Shown here: positions 1 to 7,453 of the stretch, piece after piece
Numbering within the stretch: the stretch's first letter is position 1
Layout: every line of letters begins with the position of its first letter
Assembly (NCBI RefSeq): GCF_900104955.1
Contig: NZ_FNSI01000001.1
Location: 2,452,001-2,516,000 of the forward strand
Direction: 5' to 3'
Source: Beijerinckia sp. 28-YEA-48
Lineage (GTDB): Bacteria > Pseudomonadota > Alphaproteobacteria > Rhizobiales > Beijerinckiaceae
DNA length: 64,000 nucleotides
Program-made: the position numbers and the translations under genes
The notes under the pieces: generated by a model
What the model saw: only the letters and a program-made list of their open reading frames with translations
What the model was told of the DNA's origin: nothing
The model's database searches: none

Positions 1-2
1 GG

Positions 3-95
3 CAGAAATCCTATGCGGACAAACTGCTCTCCGCCATGCGGTTCGGCTTTGGCGGTCATGTGGAAACGAAACCGACCGACGGAAAGGAGGGCTGA
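3..95 (+). CDS. gnd: 6-phosphogluconate dehydrogenase, C-terminal end only
   Basis: The first 95 bases read as the last 30 codons of a gene that begins outside the window and stops at TGA 93-95. The peptide contains KLLSAMRFGFGGHVE, which matches the usual C-terminal tail of the decarboxylating 6-phosphogluconate dehydrogenase (typically an FGGH motif close to the end). The enzyme makes ribulose 5-phosphate, CO2 and NADPH in the oxidative pentose phosphate pathway. The next gene, zwf, starts five bases after this stop, and its ribosome binding site lies inside these last codons, so the two are very probably co-transcribed and translationally coupled. The call rests on a short tail plus the neighbouring zwf and pgl genes. 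Confidence 0.75.
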   Translation, partial: QKSYADKLLSAMRFGFGGHVETKPTDGKEG

Positions 96-99
96 AGGC

Positions 100-1698
100 A
101 TGAACATATCGCAGCAGCCCATCCAGATACTCGAATCCCCGCCCCGCCGCCGTCCTGTTCAACCCGCTCCCTGCACCATGGTCATTTTCGGGGCGCGGGG
201 CGATCTGACTCACCGCCTTGTCGTTCCAGCCCTCTACAATCTGTTGCGGGCGAAGATGCTGCCCGAAGATTTCCGTCTGATCGGCATCGATCATGGTGAA
301 AACACCACGGAAGGCTGGCGCGGCTCTTTGTTCGAAAAGATCACGAGCATGGCCAACGACAAGGCCGCCGATTTCGAGGCGCACAAGGTCAATGAAGCAG
401 CCTGGACCTTTCTCAGCGAGCGCATGTCCTATCTGCGCGGCGATTTCAACGATCCGGCGCTCTATAAGCAATTGAGCTCGCTGCTACAGACCTGCGAGAA
501 CGATGGCCGCACCCAGGGCAATGCGATTTTCTACCTGGCCGTCGCCGACCGTTTCTTCGGCCCCATCATCGATAATCTCGGCGCGGTGGGCCTGGTCAAA
601 CAGGCGCGGACCGAGGAAGGCGCACCGAAATGCTGGCGGCGCGTGGTGATCGAGAAGCCATTCGGCCATGATCTCAAGTCAGCTCGCGACCTCAACGAGC
701 GCATCCTGACATCGCTCGAAGAAGATCAGATCTTCCGCATCGATCATTTTCTCGGCAAAGACACGGTGCAGGCCATTACCGCCTTCCGCTTCGCCAATGG
801 CCTGTTCGAGCCTATCTGGAATCGCGACCGGATCGACCATGTCCAAATCACCGTAGCGGAGACGATCGGCGTCGAAGGGCGTGGCCGTTTCTACGAACAG
901 ACCGGCGCCTTGCGCGACATGGTGCCCAATCACGTCTTCTCGCTGCTCTCCATGGTGGCGATGGAGGCCCCAACCGGCTTTGACGCCACGTCGATCCGCA
1001 ACAAGAAAGCCGACGTGTTCGCCGCCATGCCGCCCCTCGATCCGGCTTGCGCCGTGCGCGGCCAATATGGCGTTGGCACCGTGCTCGGCAAAGACGTTGC
1101 CGCCTATCGCAACGAACCGAACGTCGATCCGGCATCGGATATCGAGACCTACGTTGCCGTGAAACTCGAGATCGACAATTGGCGCTGGGCCGGCGTGCCG
1201 TTCTATTGCCGCACGGGCAAACATCTCTCCCGTCGCAACACCGAAATCGCCATCCAGTTCAAACAGGCGCCCTATCTCGCCTTCCAGGACACGCCGGTGG
1301 ACGCGCTGCGGCCCAATTGGCTGGTGCTATCGATCGCGCCGGAAGAAGGCATCTCGCTGCAATTCGAGGTCAAGCGTCCCGGGCCCGTGGTCGATCTGTC
1401 GGCTGTGCGGATGGAGTTCAGATATGCCGACTGGTTCGCAAAGGAACCCTATGTCGGCTACGAGACCCTGATCTATGATGTGATGATTGGCGACCCGACC
1501 TTGTTCATGCGCGCCGACATGGTCGAACATGCTTGGCGGATCGTGCAGCCGGTGATCGACGCCTGGGAGAAGGCCCCACACGATTTTCCCAATTACGATT
1601 CGGGCAGCGACGGCCCGGCGGCGGCGGACGAATTGATCGCCCGGAGCGACGGACGCAAATGGCGCCCCGTCGAGCCGCTGAAATCGCCCAAGAGCTAG
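100..1698 (+). CDS. zwf: glucose-6-phosphate 1-dehydrogenase
   Basis: This enzyme oxidises glucose 6-phosphate to 6-phosphogluconolactone with NAD(P)+ and is the entry to the pentose phosphate and Entner-Doudoroff pathways. The 532-residue product has the nucleotide-binding GARGDLTHR at residues 31-39, the active-site RIDHFLGKD at 213-221 with its catalytic His, and EKPFG just before it. Length is normal for the family, with a slightly long N-terminal arm. The start at 100 follows AAAGGAGG at 83-90; an in-frame ATG at 13 lies inside the upstream gnd gene and lacks such a site. It is followed after 12 bases by the gluconokinase/lactonase fusion, so gnd, zwf and the fusion form one sugar-acid operon. 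Confidence 0.97.
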   Translation: MNISQQPIQILESPPRRRPVQPAPCTMVIFGARGDLTHRLVVPALYNLLRAKMLPEDFRLIGIDHGENTTEGWRGSLFEKITSMANDKAADFEAHKVNEAAWTFLSERMSYLRGDFNDPALYKQLSSLLQTCENDGRTQGNAIFYLAVADRFFGPIIDNLGAVGLVKQARTEEGAPKCWRRVVIEKPFGHDLKSARDLNERILTSLEEDQIFRIDHFLGKDTVQAITAFRFANGLFEPIWNRDRIDHVQITVAETIGVEGRGRFYEQTGALRDMVPNHVFSLLSMVAMEAPTGFDATSIRNKKADVFAAMPPLDPACAVRGQYGVGTVLGKDVAAYRNEPNVDPASDIETYVAVKLEIDNWRWAGVPFYCRTGKHLSRRNTEIAIQFKQAPYLAFQDTPVDALRPNWLVLSIAPEEGISLQFEVKRPGPVVDLSAVRMEFRYADWFAKEPYVGYETLIYDVMIGDPTLFMRADMVEHAWRIVQPVIDAWEKAPHDFPNYDSGSDGPAAADELIARSDGRKWRPVEPLKSPKS

Positions 1699-1710
1699 AG
1701 TAAGAGCTAG

Positions 1711-2982
1711 ATGCCAACATCATCACAAGCACCGGCCATCATCGTCGTGATGGGCGTGTCAGGCGTCGGCAAGACGACCATTGGCCAGCTGCTCGCCCAG
1801 CGGCTGCACCGCCCGTTTGAAGACGCCGATGCTCTGCACACGCCCGCCAATATCGACAAGATGCGGCGCGGCACGCCGCTCACTGACGACGACCGGCGCG
1901 CCTGGCTCGGGCTCGTTGCGCAGAAGATCGAGGCCTGGCAGCGCGACGGACGCGGCGGTGTCATCGCCTGTTCCGCCTTGAAGCACACCTATCGCGAACT
2001 GATCAGCCGCGGCCGACAGGATGTGATCTTCGTCTACCTGCATGGCGACAAGGCAACCATCGCTGATCGGCTGGCGGCACGGCAGGGCCATTTCATGCCG
2101 GAGCACTTGCTGGCCAGCCAATTCGACGCACTGGAAGAACCGACGCTGGACGAGGACGCGATTTGGGTGCCTGTTTCCGGCACACCGGAGGAGATCGTCA
2201 CGGCGCTTTTGGCACAGCTCGAAACCCGGCAGAAGGAGGCGCGGATGGCCGCAACGCTTTCCACCACGATCAGTGACGATCCCACGGCCCTGGCGCGGGC
2301 GCTGGCCGACTGGTTCGTCCAAACGCTGCGAGACAAATCCGGACGGATTGCGGTGGCGGTGGCTGGCGGATCGACGCCGAAGGCCTTCTACCAATGCCTC
2401 GCCGCCCCGCCCTATCAAGCACAAGTGCCATGGTCGCGAGTCCACTGGTTCTTCGGTGACGAGCGGTTCGTCCCGCCCACGAGTGCTTCAAGCAATTATC
2501 GGATGTTTGCTGAAGCGATCGCGGCGGAGCGTTTCGTTCCGCCAGAGAATCTCCATGCCATCCCGACAGCCGAAGTGAGCGCCGCGCGGGCCGCGGCACT
2601 CTATGAAGAAGAGCTGCGGAGCTTTTACGGCGCCGACCGTCTGAATCCTGACCGTCCGTTTTTCGATGTCACCTTGCTCGGCCTGGGAACCGACGGGCAC
2701 ACGGCATCGCTGTTTCCCGGAAGCACCGCCCTCGACGAGCGGCAGACGTGGGTGCTGCCGAGTGTCGCGCCCGATGGCTCGACCCGGATCACCCTGACGT
2801 ATCCCCTGCTCGAAAGCAGTGCGCAGACGGCTTTTCTCGTAGCAGGCGCCGAAAAGCAGCCGATCCTGGCTCAGTTTCTGGCAGGCGACCGGGCACTGCC
2901 TGCGGCGCGTCTCAGCCCGCACGGCCTTGTGCGGCTCTTTGCGGATCGAGCCGCCTATCCTGGCGGCTCTGCACCGCATTGA
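1711..2982 (+). CDS. gntK-pgl: gluconokinase / 6-phosphogluconolactonase fusion
   Basis: One 423-residue frame holds two enzymes. Residues 1-170 are a GntK-type gluconokinase with Walker A GVSGVGKTT at 15-23 and the CSALKHTYRE segment; it phosphorylates gluconate to 6-phosphogluconate. Residues 180-423 are a 6-phosphogluconolactonase of the DevB/Pgl type with GGSTPKAFY, GDERFVPP and GLGTDGHTASLFPG; it hydrolyses the lactone made by zwf upstream. Both domains look full length with all key motifs. The two enzymes converge on the same product, 6-phosphogluconate, which gnd then uses. An internal ATG at 2245, codon 179, sits five bases after AAGGAGG, so a separate lactonase may also be made. Whether the cell uses the fusion, the internal start or both cannot be told from sequence. 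Confidence 0.93.
   Translation: MPTSSQAPAIIVVMGVSGVGKTTIGQLLAQRLHRPFEDADALHTPANIDKMRRGTPLTDDDRRAWLGLVAQKIEAWQRDGRGGVIACSALKHTYRELISRGRQDVIFVYLHGDKATIADRLAARQGHFMPEHLLASQFDALEEPTLDEDAIWVPVSGTPEEIVTALLAQLETRQKEARMAATLSTTISDDPTALARALADWFVQTLRDKSGRIAVAVAGGSTPKAFYQCLAAPPYQAQVPWSRVHWFFGDERFVPPTSASSNYRMFAEAIAAERFVPPENLHAIPTAEVSAARAAALYEEELRSFYGADRLNPDRPFFDVTLLGLGTDGHTASLFPGSTALDERQTWVLPSVAPDGSTRITLTYPLLESSAQTAFLVAGAEKQPILAQFLAGDRALPAARLSPHGLVRLFADRAAYPGGSAPH
2233..2247 (+). promoter_or_regulatory. internal ribosome binding site and ATG inside the gntK-pgl fusion
   Basis: AAGGAGG at 2233-2239 is followed by five bases and an in-frame ATG at 2245. This is a near-perfect Shine-Dalgarno site located exactly at the junction between the kinase and lactonase domains. 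Its codons encode Lys-Glu-Ala, so chance is possible, but its position is where an ancestral pgl start would be expected. Confidence 0.5.
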
Positions 2983-2994
2983 GCGGCCTATAGC

Positions 2995-3093
2995 GCTTTG
3001 CCGTTTGATGAAACCATCAAACGGCAAAAAGACGCGTTCAAACAAAGGCTCTAGGCAAAATCGCGTTTCTATCGAAACGCGATTTCCTCTAGG
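2995..3093 (-). repeat. two-hairpin dispersed repeat, copy A
   Basis: On the minus strand this reads palindrome 1 (12-bp perfect stem, arms 3058-3069 and 3074-3085, four-base loop), then a spacer ending in GAACGCGTCTTT, then palindrome 2 (13-bp perfect stem, 2998-3010 and 3015-3027). It lies between the convergent pgl and flp genes. Its outer CTCTAG edge supplies the TAG stop of flp at 3089-3091. The stems could also end transcription in both directions. Related copies lie at 41702-41794, 49468-49508, 56355-56417 and 60301-60387. Confidence 0.8.
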
Positions 3094-3256
3094 TCGCGTT
3101 CAGGTGGTTGGCGATAGCGTTGAACTGAGCGGAGATCTGCGAGCCGGTAAACGTCAGAGCCGTGATGATCGCGACGGCGATCAAGCCGGCAATCAGGCCA
3201 TATTCGATGGCCGTCGCGCCCGTTTCATTTCGGATAAATTGGAGAATCTTTCCCAT
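3089..3256 (-). CDS. flp: Flp/Fap-type type IVb pilin
   Basis: A 55-residue prepilin. A short basic leader, MGKILQFIRNETG, precedes a hydrophobic segment beginning ATAIEYGLIAG, with the conserved Glu-Tyr pair expected just after the prepilin-peptidase (CpaA/TadV) cleavage site. Flp subunits polymerise into thin adhesive pili assembled by the Tad/Cpa machinery. No tad or cpa gene is nearby, so this is a solitary pilin gene that would need machinery encoded elsewhere. ATG 3256 was chosen because a GGGGA site precedes it; a GTG eight codons upstream is possible. The roughly 290 bases upstream of the gene, up to tRNA-Asp, hold no gene I can support but include an AT-rich stretch near 3310-3370 that may be the promoter. 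Confidence 0.9.
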   Translation of the reverse strand: MGKILQFIRNETGATAIEYGLIAGLIAVAIITALTFTGSQISAQFNAIANHLNAT

Positions 3257-3548
3257 CAACACGTCCCCAGTAGGCTGCACCTTCAGCGAGGCGGGATACG
3301 TGAGAATACTGGGGTATAAATTCTATAAGAACTTTAAATGAACTCGAAACAACAAGATCAAGTCCTAATACGACAATATTCCTATCTGTTGTGCCGAAGG
3401 GACAGGTGCCGCCCTGTTGGGCCGCCAAACGCCCAATTGCTCAGGGTCATCGTCAAACCAAGGGATGAATGGAAACAGGTCACGATCCTGGCCGCTCCGG
3501 CGCGCTCAAGCGCCAGATGCAGATCTTTAACCATGCCATTGAAATAAA

Positions 3549-3625
3549 TGGCGAGAGTGACGGGACTCGAACCCGCGACCTTCGGCGTGACAGGCCGACG
3601 CTCTAACCAACTGAGCTACACCCCC
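3549..3625 (-). tRNA. tRNA-Asp (GTC)
   Basis: The minus strand folds as a 77-nt tRNA with a GGGGGTG/CACTCTC acceptor stem that uses two G-U pairs, an anticodon stem TCGGC/GCCGA around loop CTGTCAC (anticodon GTC), a T arm with TTCGAGT, discriminator G and encoded CCA. Confidence 0.95.
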
Positions 3626-3710
3626 GCAAACCGTCAGGCGTTGTGCGCCGCTGCGGAGAGCGTCCGGATAGGGCACCACCACATTGATGTCAAGAACGTC
3701 TCGCGACTTC

Positions 3711-4412
3711 TTAGAACTTCTCCGAAGCTAGATGCCAACGGCGGATCTCCGACGGGGTCAGCAGACGGAAAGTTTCCGACGGAGTCTTCTCGGCCGTGTA
3801 GACGAGTTCGCGGCTAACACCCATTAAACCCGCGTAATCACCGAGTTTATTGACCATTTCGTCCTGGGCGAAGGTTTTGGTCAGTTTGCTCGTGCCGTCA
3901 TACTGACCGACACGCTCATAAAGAAACATACGGTGGATACCGACCTTGCTCTGGGGCGGAACAACCCGCTTTTTGGCGCCCATCAGGGCGTAGACGCAGG
4001 CAGAATAGCAGCGCCCCGACGCGAATCGCATCTCACCGCCCGCCTCCACCGGCTTGGCGACGACCACCGCGGCACCGGCGCGGCGCAACAGACGACCAAA
4101 CTCCATCGAGGCCACCACCCGCCCACCGGGCGAATTGATCAGAACCACGGCATAAACATTTTTGCCGAGCTTCTGTGAGCGCAGAAAATCAATAAAATCC
4201 CGGGGCGTCTGCTCGACGATCTCGCCCTCGGCGACGATGATCTGCGGGCATTTCACTCCGCAGGTCTGTGGATCGCCCGCCTGGGCGAAACGAAACGACA
4301 TCGCGGCAGAAGCCGCACCAGTTGTCATAAAAAATCCGCTGGCCACAGCACCGGCCAAGGCGACGATACGCAATACCGACCGACCTACCATCTGCTTCTC
4401 CACTCCCGCCAT
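3711..4412 (-). CDS. exported ClpP/crotonase-fold protein (COG3904-like)
   Basis: A 233-residue protein with an N-terminal signal peptide: a hydrophobic run, ALAGAVASGFFMTTGAASA, after basic residues. The mature part has the ClpP/crotonase-like core seen in predicted periplasmic proteins: INSPGG for strand and oxyanion region, then GRCYSACVYALMGAKKR, where the Ser-Ala pair sits like the ClpP nucleophile, followed by VGIHR, whose His could be the base. Function is not known; a periplasmic serine peptidase or a non-catalytic relative are both possible. ATG 4412 follows GGAG by five bases; ATG 4391 also has a GGAGA site and gives a more ordinary signal peptide. It is divergent from nadC across about 200 bases. 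Confidence 0.7.
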   Translation of the reverse strand: MAGVEKQMVGRSVLRIVALAGAVASGFFMTTGAASAAMSFRFAQAGDPQTCGVKCPQIIVAEGEIVEQTPRDFIDFLRSQKLGKNVYAVVLINSPGGRVVASMEFGRLLRRAGAAVVVAKPVEAGGEMRFASGRCYSACVYALMGAKKRVVPPQSKVGIHRMFLYERVGQYDGTSKLTKTFAQDEMVNKLGDYAGLMGVSRELVYTAEKTPSETFRLLTPSEIRRWHLASEKF

Positions 4413-4610
4413 GGATGCTCCGATCCATTTCAACACAAAGGCTACACACTTCCGGTCGGCTTGGCGACGCCTATCCCGACCGGTCGTTAAGGAAGCAAAC
4501 CGCCTGCCACTCTAGCTCGACAGGGGAACCTCTTACCCTTAAAAGCCGCAGCTGAAGCCATCCTGACTGTCCGGCGAGAAATTGCCAATAAGAGATCGAC
4601 TGAGGCGTCC

Positions 4611-5468
4611 ATGACCAATTTGTTTCTGAATCCGCTACTTATCGACAAGGTTGTGCGCGCCGCCCTGGAGGAAGATAATGGCCGCGTCGGCGACATCACG
4701 TCCCTGGCCTGTATTCCCGAGGGCACCCAGGCCCGCGCCGTCCTGGCGCCGCGCAAGCCCGGCACGATCTCCGGCCTGTCGGTTGCGGAAGCCGCCTTCA
4801 AGATCACCGACCCAAGCCTCACCTTCGAATATCTGGCCAAGGACGGCGACGAGATCACCGTGCCGCGCACGCCCGTGGCACGCATCACGGGCGATGCCCG
4901 CGCCATTCTCACCGCAGAGCGGACGGCTTTGAATTTCATCTGCCACATGTCCGGCATCGCCACGATGACCGCGAAACTCGTCGCGCTGACCAAGCACACC
5001 AAGGCGAAGGTGATCTGCACGCGCAAGACGACGCCGAACCTGCGCGTCTTCCAGAAATACGCCATCCGCTGCGGTGGTGGCATGAACCACCGCTTCGGCC
5101 TCGACGATGCCGTGCTGATCAAGGACAACCACATCGCCGTTTGCGGCGGTATCAAGCCGGCGCTGCGCGCCGCCAAAGCCTCCGTCGGTCATATGGTGAA
5201 GATCGAAATCGAAGTCGACAACCTCGATCAGCTCAAAGAGGTGATCGAGGAAGGCGCCGACGTGGTGTTGTTGGACAACATGACCCCGGCGCAAATGGCC
5301 GAGGGCGTGAAGATGATCGCTGGCCGCATGAAGACCGAAGCCTCCGGCGGCATTTCCGCCGAAACGGCGAAGGCGGTCGCGGAAAGCGGCGTCGATATGC
5401 TGTCGTTGGGCGCCCTCACCAATTCGGCGCCGATCCTCGATCTCGGCCTCGACATCGAGATCGGCTGA
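4611..5468 (+). CDS. nadC: nicotinate-nucleotide pyrophosphorylase (carboxylating), quinolinate phosphoribosyltransferase
   Basis: This cytoplasmic enzyme converts quinolinate and PRPP to nicotinate mononucleotide, CO2 and diphosphate in de novo NAD synthesis. The 285-residue length is standard. Visible family motifs are ICTRKTTPNLR with the substrate-binding Arg and Lys, the IKDNH segment, EIEVDN, VVLLDN and the C-terminal SGGI and SLGALTNS phosphate-binding loops. The ATG follows GAGG by five bases. nadA and nadB are not in the window. It stands alone between the divergent exported protein and the convergent ABC ATPase gene, whose stop lies only seven bases from the nadC stop. Confidence 0.97.
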   Translation: MTNLFLNPLLIDKVVRAALEEDNGRVGDITSLACIPEGTQARAVLAPRKPGTISGLSVAEAAFKITDPSLTFEYLAKDGDEITVPRTPVARITGDARAILTAERTALNFICHMSGIATMTAKLVALTKHTKAKVICTRKTTPNLRVFQKYAIRCGGGMNHRFGLDDAVLIKDNHIAVCGGIKPALRAAKASVGHMVKIEIEVDNLDQLKEVIEEGADVVLLDNMTPAQMAEGVKMIAGRMKTEASGGISAETAKAVAESGVDMLSLGALTNSAPILDLGLDIEIG

Positions 5469-5475
5469 GCCGACA

Positions 5476-6318
5476 CTAGATTCGGCCAATCGCGACGCTG
5501 GCATCCACCACCGGTGCAGACTTCGGCCGCCTCGGGATCATCACATGGGTCGAGGCGCCCATCGCATCGAGGACTTCGCGCCTGATACGCGCGAAGTCGT
5601 CGCTGGCGCGATCGCGCGGATAAGGCAGATCGATGGCGATATCGGCGGCGATGCGGCCCGGGTTGGGATGCATGACGATCACCCGCTTGCTCAGATAGAT
5701 CGCCTCTTCCACATCATGGGTGACGAGAACCATCGTCACCTGCTCGGCTTCCCATATGGTCAGCAGCTCTTCCTGCAGCCTTTGGCGCGTCAATGCGTCA
5801 AGGGCGCCGAGCGGTTCATCGAGAAGCAAAACCTCCGGCTTGGTGACAAGCCCGCGCGCGATGGCGGCACGCTGCGCCATGCCGCCTGAGAGCTGGTAGG
5901 GAAAGACTTTCTCAAACCCGTTGAGGCCAACGAGATCGAGCAAATCCGCCACCGCCGCGCGTCGCGCCGCGCGCGGCACGTCGGAATTTTCGAGACCCAA
6001 TTCGATATTGCGCTCGAGCGTCAACCACGGCAACAATCGATGATCCTGGAAGACGATACCGCGCTTCAGGCTCGTCCCGACGATCCGTTCATCATCAAGC
6101 TGGATGTCGCCTGCATATTCATCGTCGAGCCCGACGATCAACCGCAGCAAGGTCGACTTGCCGCAGCCGCTCGGGCCGACAATGCTGGTGAATTCGCCGG
6201 GCGCGATCGTCAGATCGACATTGTCGAGGACGAGGAGATCCCGCCCGTCGACATCGTACGATTTGCTGACGTGGCGCAACGTCAGCTTGCCAGCCTTAAC
6301 TGATGGTTCTGCGGCCAT
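5476..6318 (-). CDS. ABC importer ATPase, nitrate/sulfonate/taurine type
   Basis: A 280-residue nucleotide-binding subunit of the SsuB/TauB/NrtD class. It has Walker A GPSGCGKST, Q-loop FQDHRLLPW, signature LSGGMAQR, Walker B VLLLDEPLGALD and the switch His in VTHDVEEA. It would power uptake through the permease encoded at 8565-9419. ATG 6318 follows TGAGGA by seven bases and starts ten bases after the stop of the preceding DszB-like gene; longer readings run into that gene. It is the last gene of a five-gene operon: binding protein, permease, two DszB-like proteins, ATPase. Transporters of this class carry sulfonates, nitrate, and in some Burkholderia phthalate, so substrate class cannot be read from this subunit alone. 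Confidence 0.93.
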   Translation of the reverse strand: MAAEPSVKAGKLTLRHVSKSYDVDGRDLLVLDNVDLTIAPGEFTSIVGPSGCGKSTLLRLIVGLDDEYAGDIQLDDERIVGTSLKRGIVFQDHRLLPWLTLERNIELGLENSDVPRAARRAAVADLLDLVGLNGFEKVFPYQLSGGMAQRAAIARGLVTKPEVLLLDEPLGALDALTRQRLQEELLTIWEAEQVTMVLVTHDVEEAIYLSKRVIVMHPNPGRIAADIAIDLPYPRDRASDDFARIRREVLDAMGASTHVMIPRRPKSAPVVDASVAIGRI

Positions 6319-6328
6319 TGCTTTGTCC

Positions 6329-7417
6329 TCAGGCCGCGGCATGTAGATCAGGCTTGGCATGGGCTTCCTCAAGGAAGCTCGCATCGGCCCAATCGGCGAG
6401 CGCGAAATCGTTATGTATATAGCCTTCCTGCAGCAGGAAGGCTTTCTGCACATCGACGCCCGCCAGATTGAGCGGCGACAGATTGGGCACGAAGTCGAGA
6501 TGGCGGGTCACCGCCGCGATATCCTCGGCGCTTGGATAATAGGTGACGCGCGCCAGAATGCTGGCGGCGGCATCGCGATTGGCGTTGGCCCAATGACCGG
6601 CGCGCACGGCGGCGCGCAGGAAGGCGACGATGATGTCGCGATTCTTCTTGGCGAAATCGGCGTTGACGGTGATCGCATAGGGGCTATTGGCCACCTGCAA
6701 GGTCCAGTCCGGATAGCGCGACAGATCCTCAATCACCTTGAACGCGCCGCTACGTTGCAGCCGCAGGGCCCGCCCTTCGCTGGTATAGACGGCATCAACC
6801 CTGCCCTCAGCCAGGGCCTTCACCTCAGGCGTAAAGGCGATCTCGGCGCGGCGCTTGTTGGTCCACAATTCGGAGGGACGACGCGCGCCACCGACAGGCT
6901 CTTCATTGATTTCGATATCGACGACGTCAATGTCCCTCCGCGTCAGCCCCGCGAGCCGCAACGCCAGATCCAGGCCACGATGGCCGGTGGCGCGCCACCA
7001 ATCCACCTTGTCCTTGTTCAGGCTGCGATAGAGGCCGAACCTCTTGCCCGCCAGATCGGCGACGCGATGGATATCGGCGTCCCTATGCACCAGAATGCTG
7101 CCGCCATGATGGCCTGCCGTCAGACCGATCAGAAGCGTATCGGTCACATCCGCCCGCGCCGAGATCGAAGGAATATTACCGCCATCGCGGAACAGATGAT
7201 CAAGCGTATGATTGAAGTGCGGCAACCAGCCGACAGACGGGTCCAGGCCGCGCAGATAGGAAAGCTTGGCGCCGATCCGATGAAACTCTTCTTCGAGCCA
7301 ACCGAACTCAACCGCGATATGCGAGGCCACGAAGACCGGGCAGATGGTATAATAGGCTTCGCGCGCGCCGACTTTCACACTCTTTGATACAGGCTCGGCG
7401 GACAGATGGGCAGTCAT
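6329..7417 (-). CDS. DszB-like protein B (desulfinase family, binding-protein fold)
   Basis: A 362-residue protein without a signal peptide, so cytoplasmic. It resembles 2'-hydroxybiphenyl-2-sulfinate desulfinase (DszB) more than a transport binding protein. The TICPV segment places Cys26 where DszB has its nucleophile Cys27, PHF gives His67 where DszB has His60, and RDGGN gives Arg77 and Gly80 where DszB has Arg70 and Gly73. The His-to-Arg and Arg-to-Gly spacings are the same as in DszB. The C-terminal FLLQEGYI...WADASFLEE segment also matches the DszB end. It is a paralogue of the next protein upstream. C-S bond cleavage of an aromatic sulfinate is an inference; a decarboxylase or a ligand sensor are alternatives. 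ATG 7417 has GGAG six bases upstream. Confidence 0.65.
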   Translation of the reverse strand: MTAHLSAEPVSKSVKVGAREAYYTICPVFVASHIAVEFGWLEEEFHRIGAKLSYLRGLDPSVGWLPHFNHTLDHLFRDGGNIPSISARADVTDTLLIGLTAGHHGGSILVHRDADIHRVADLAGKRFGLYRSLNKDKVDWWRATGHRGLDLALRLAGLTRRDIDVVDIEINEEPVGGARRPSELWTNKRRAEIAFTPEVKALAEGRVDAVYTSEGRALRLQRSGAFKVIEDLSRYPDWTLQVANSPYAITVNADFAKKNRDIIVAFLRAAVRAGHWANANRDAAASILARVTYYPSAEDIAAVTRHLDFVPNLSPLNLAGVDVQKAFLLQEGYIHNDFALADWADASFLEEAHAKPDLHAAA

Positions 7418-7453
7418 GGCAAACTCCACTGCTTGAAAGGGAAATTCTAAATC

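Noticed and set aside
13..99. An upstream start for zwf at 13
   Set aside because: It lies inside the gnd coding region and has no ribosome binding site, while ATG 100 has AAAGGAGG ten bases before it.
3548..3817. A short open frame on the plus strand over tRNA-Asp
   Set aside because: Its first part is the complement of the tRNA, a known source of false small proteins.
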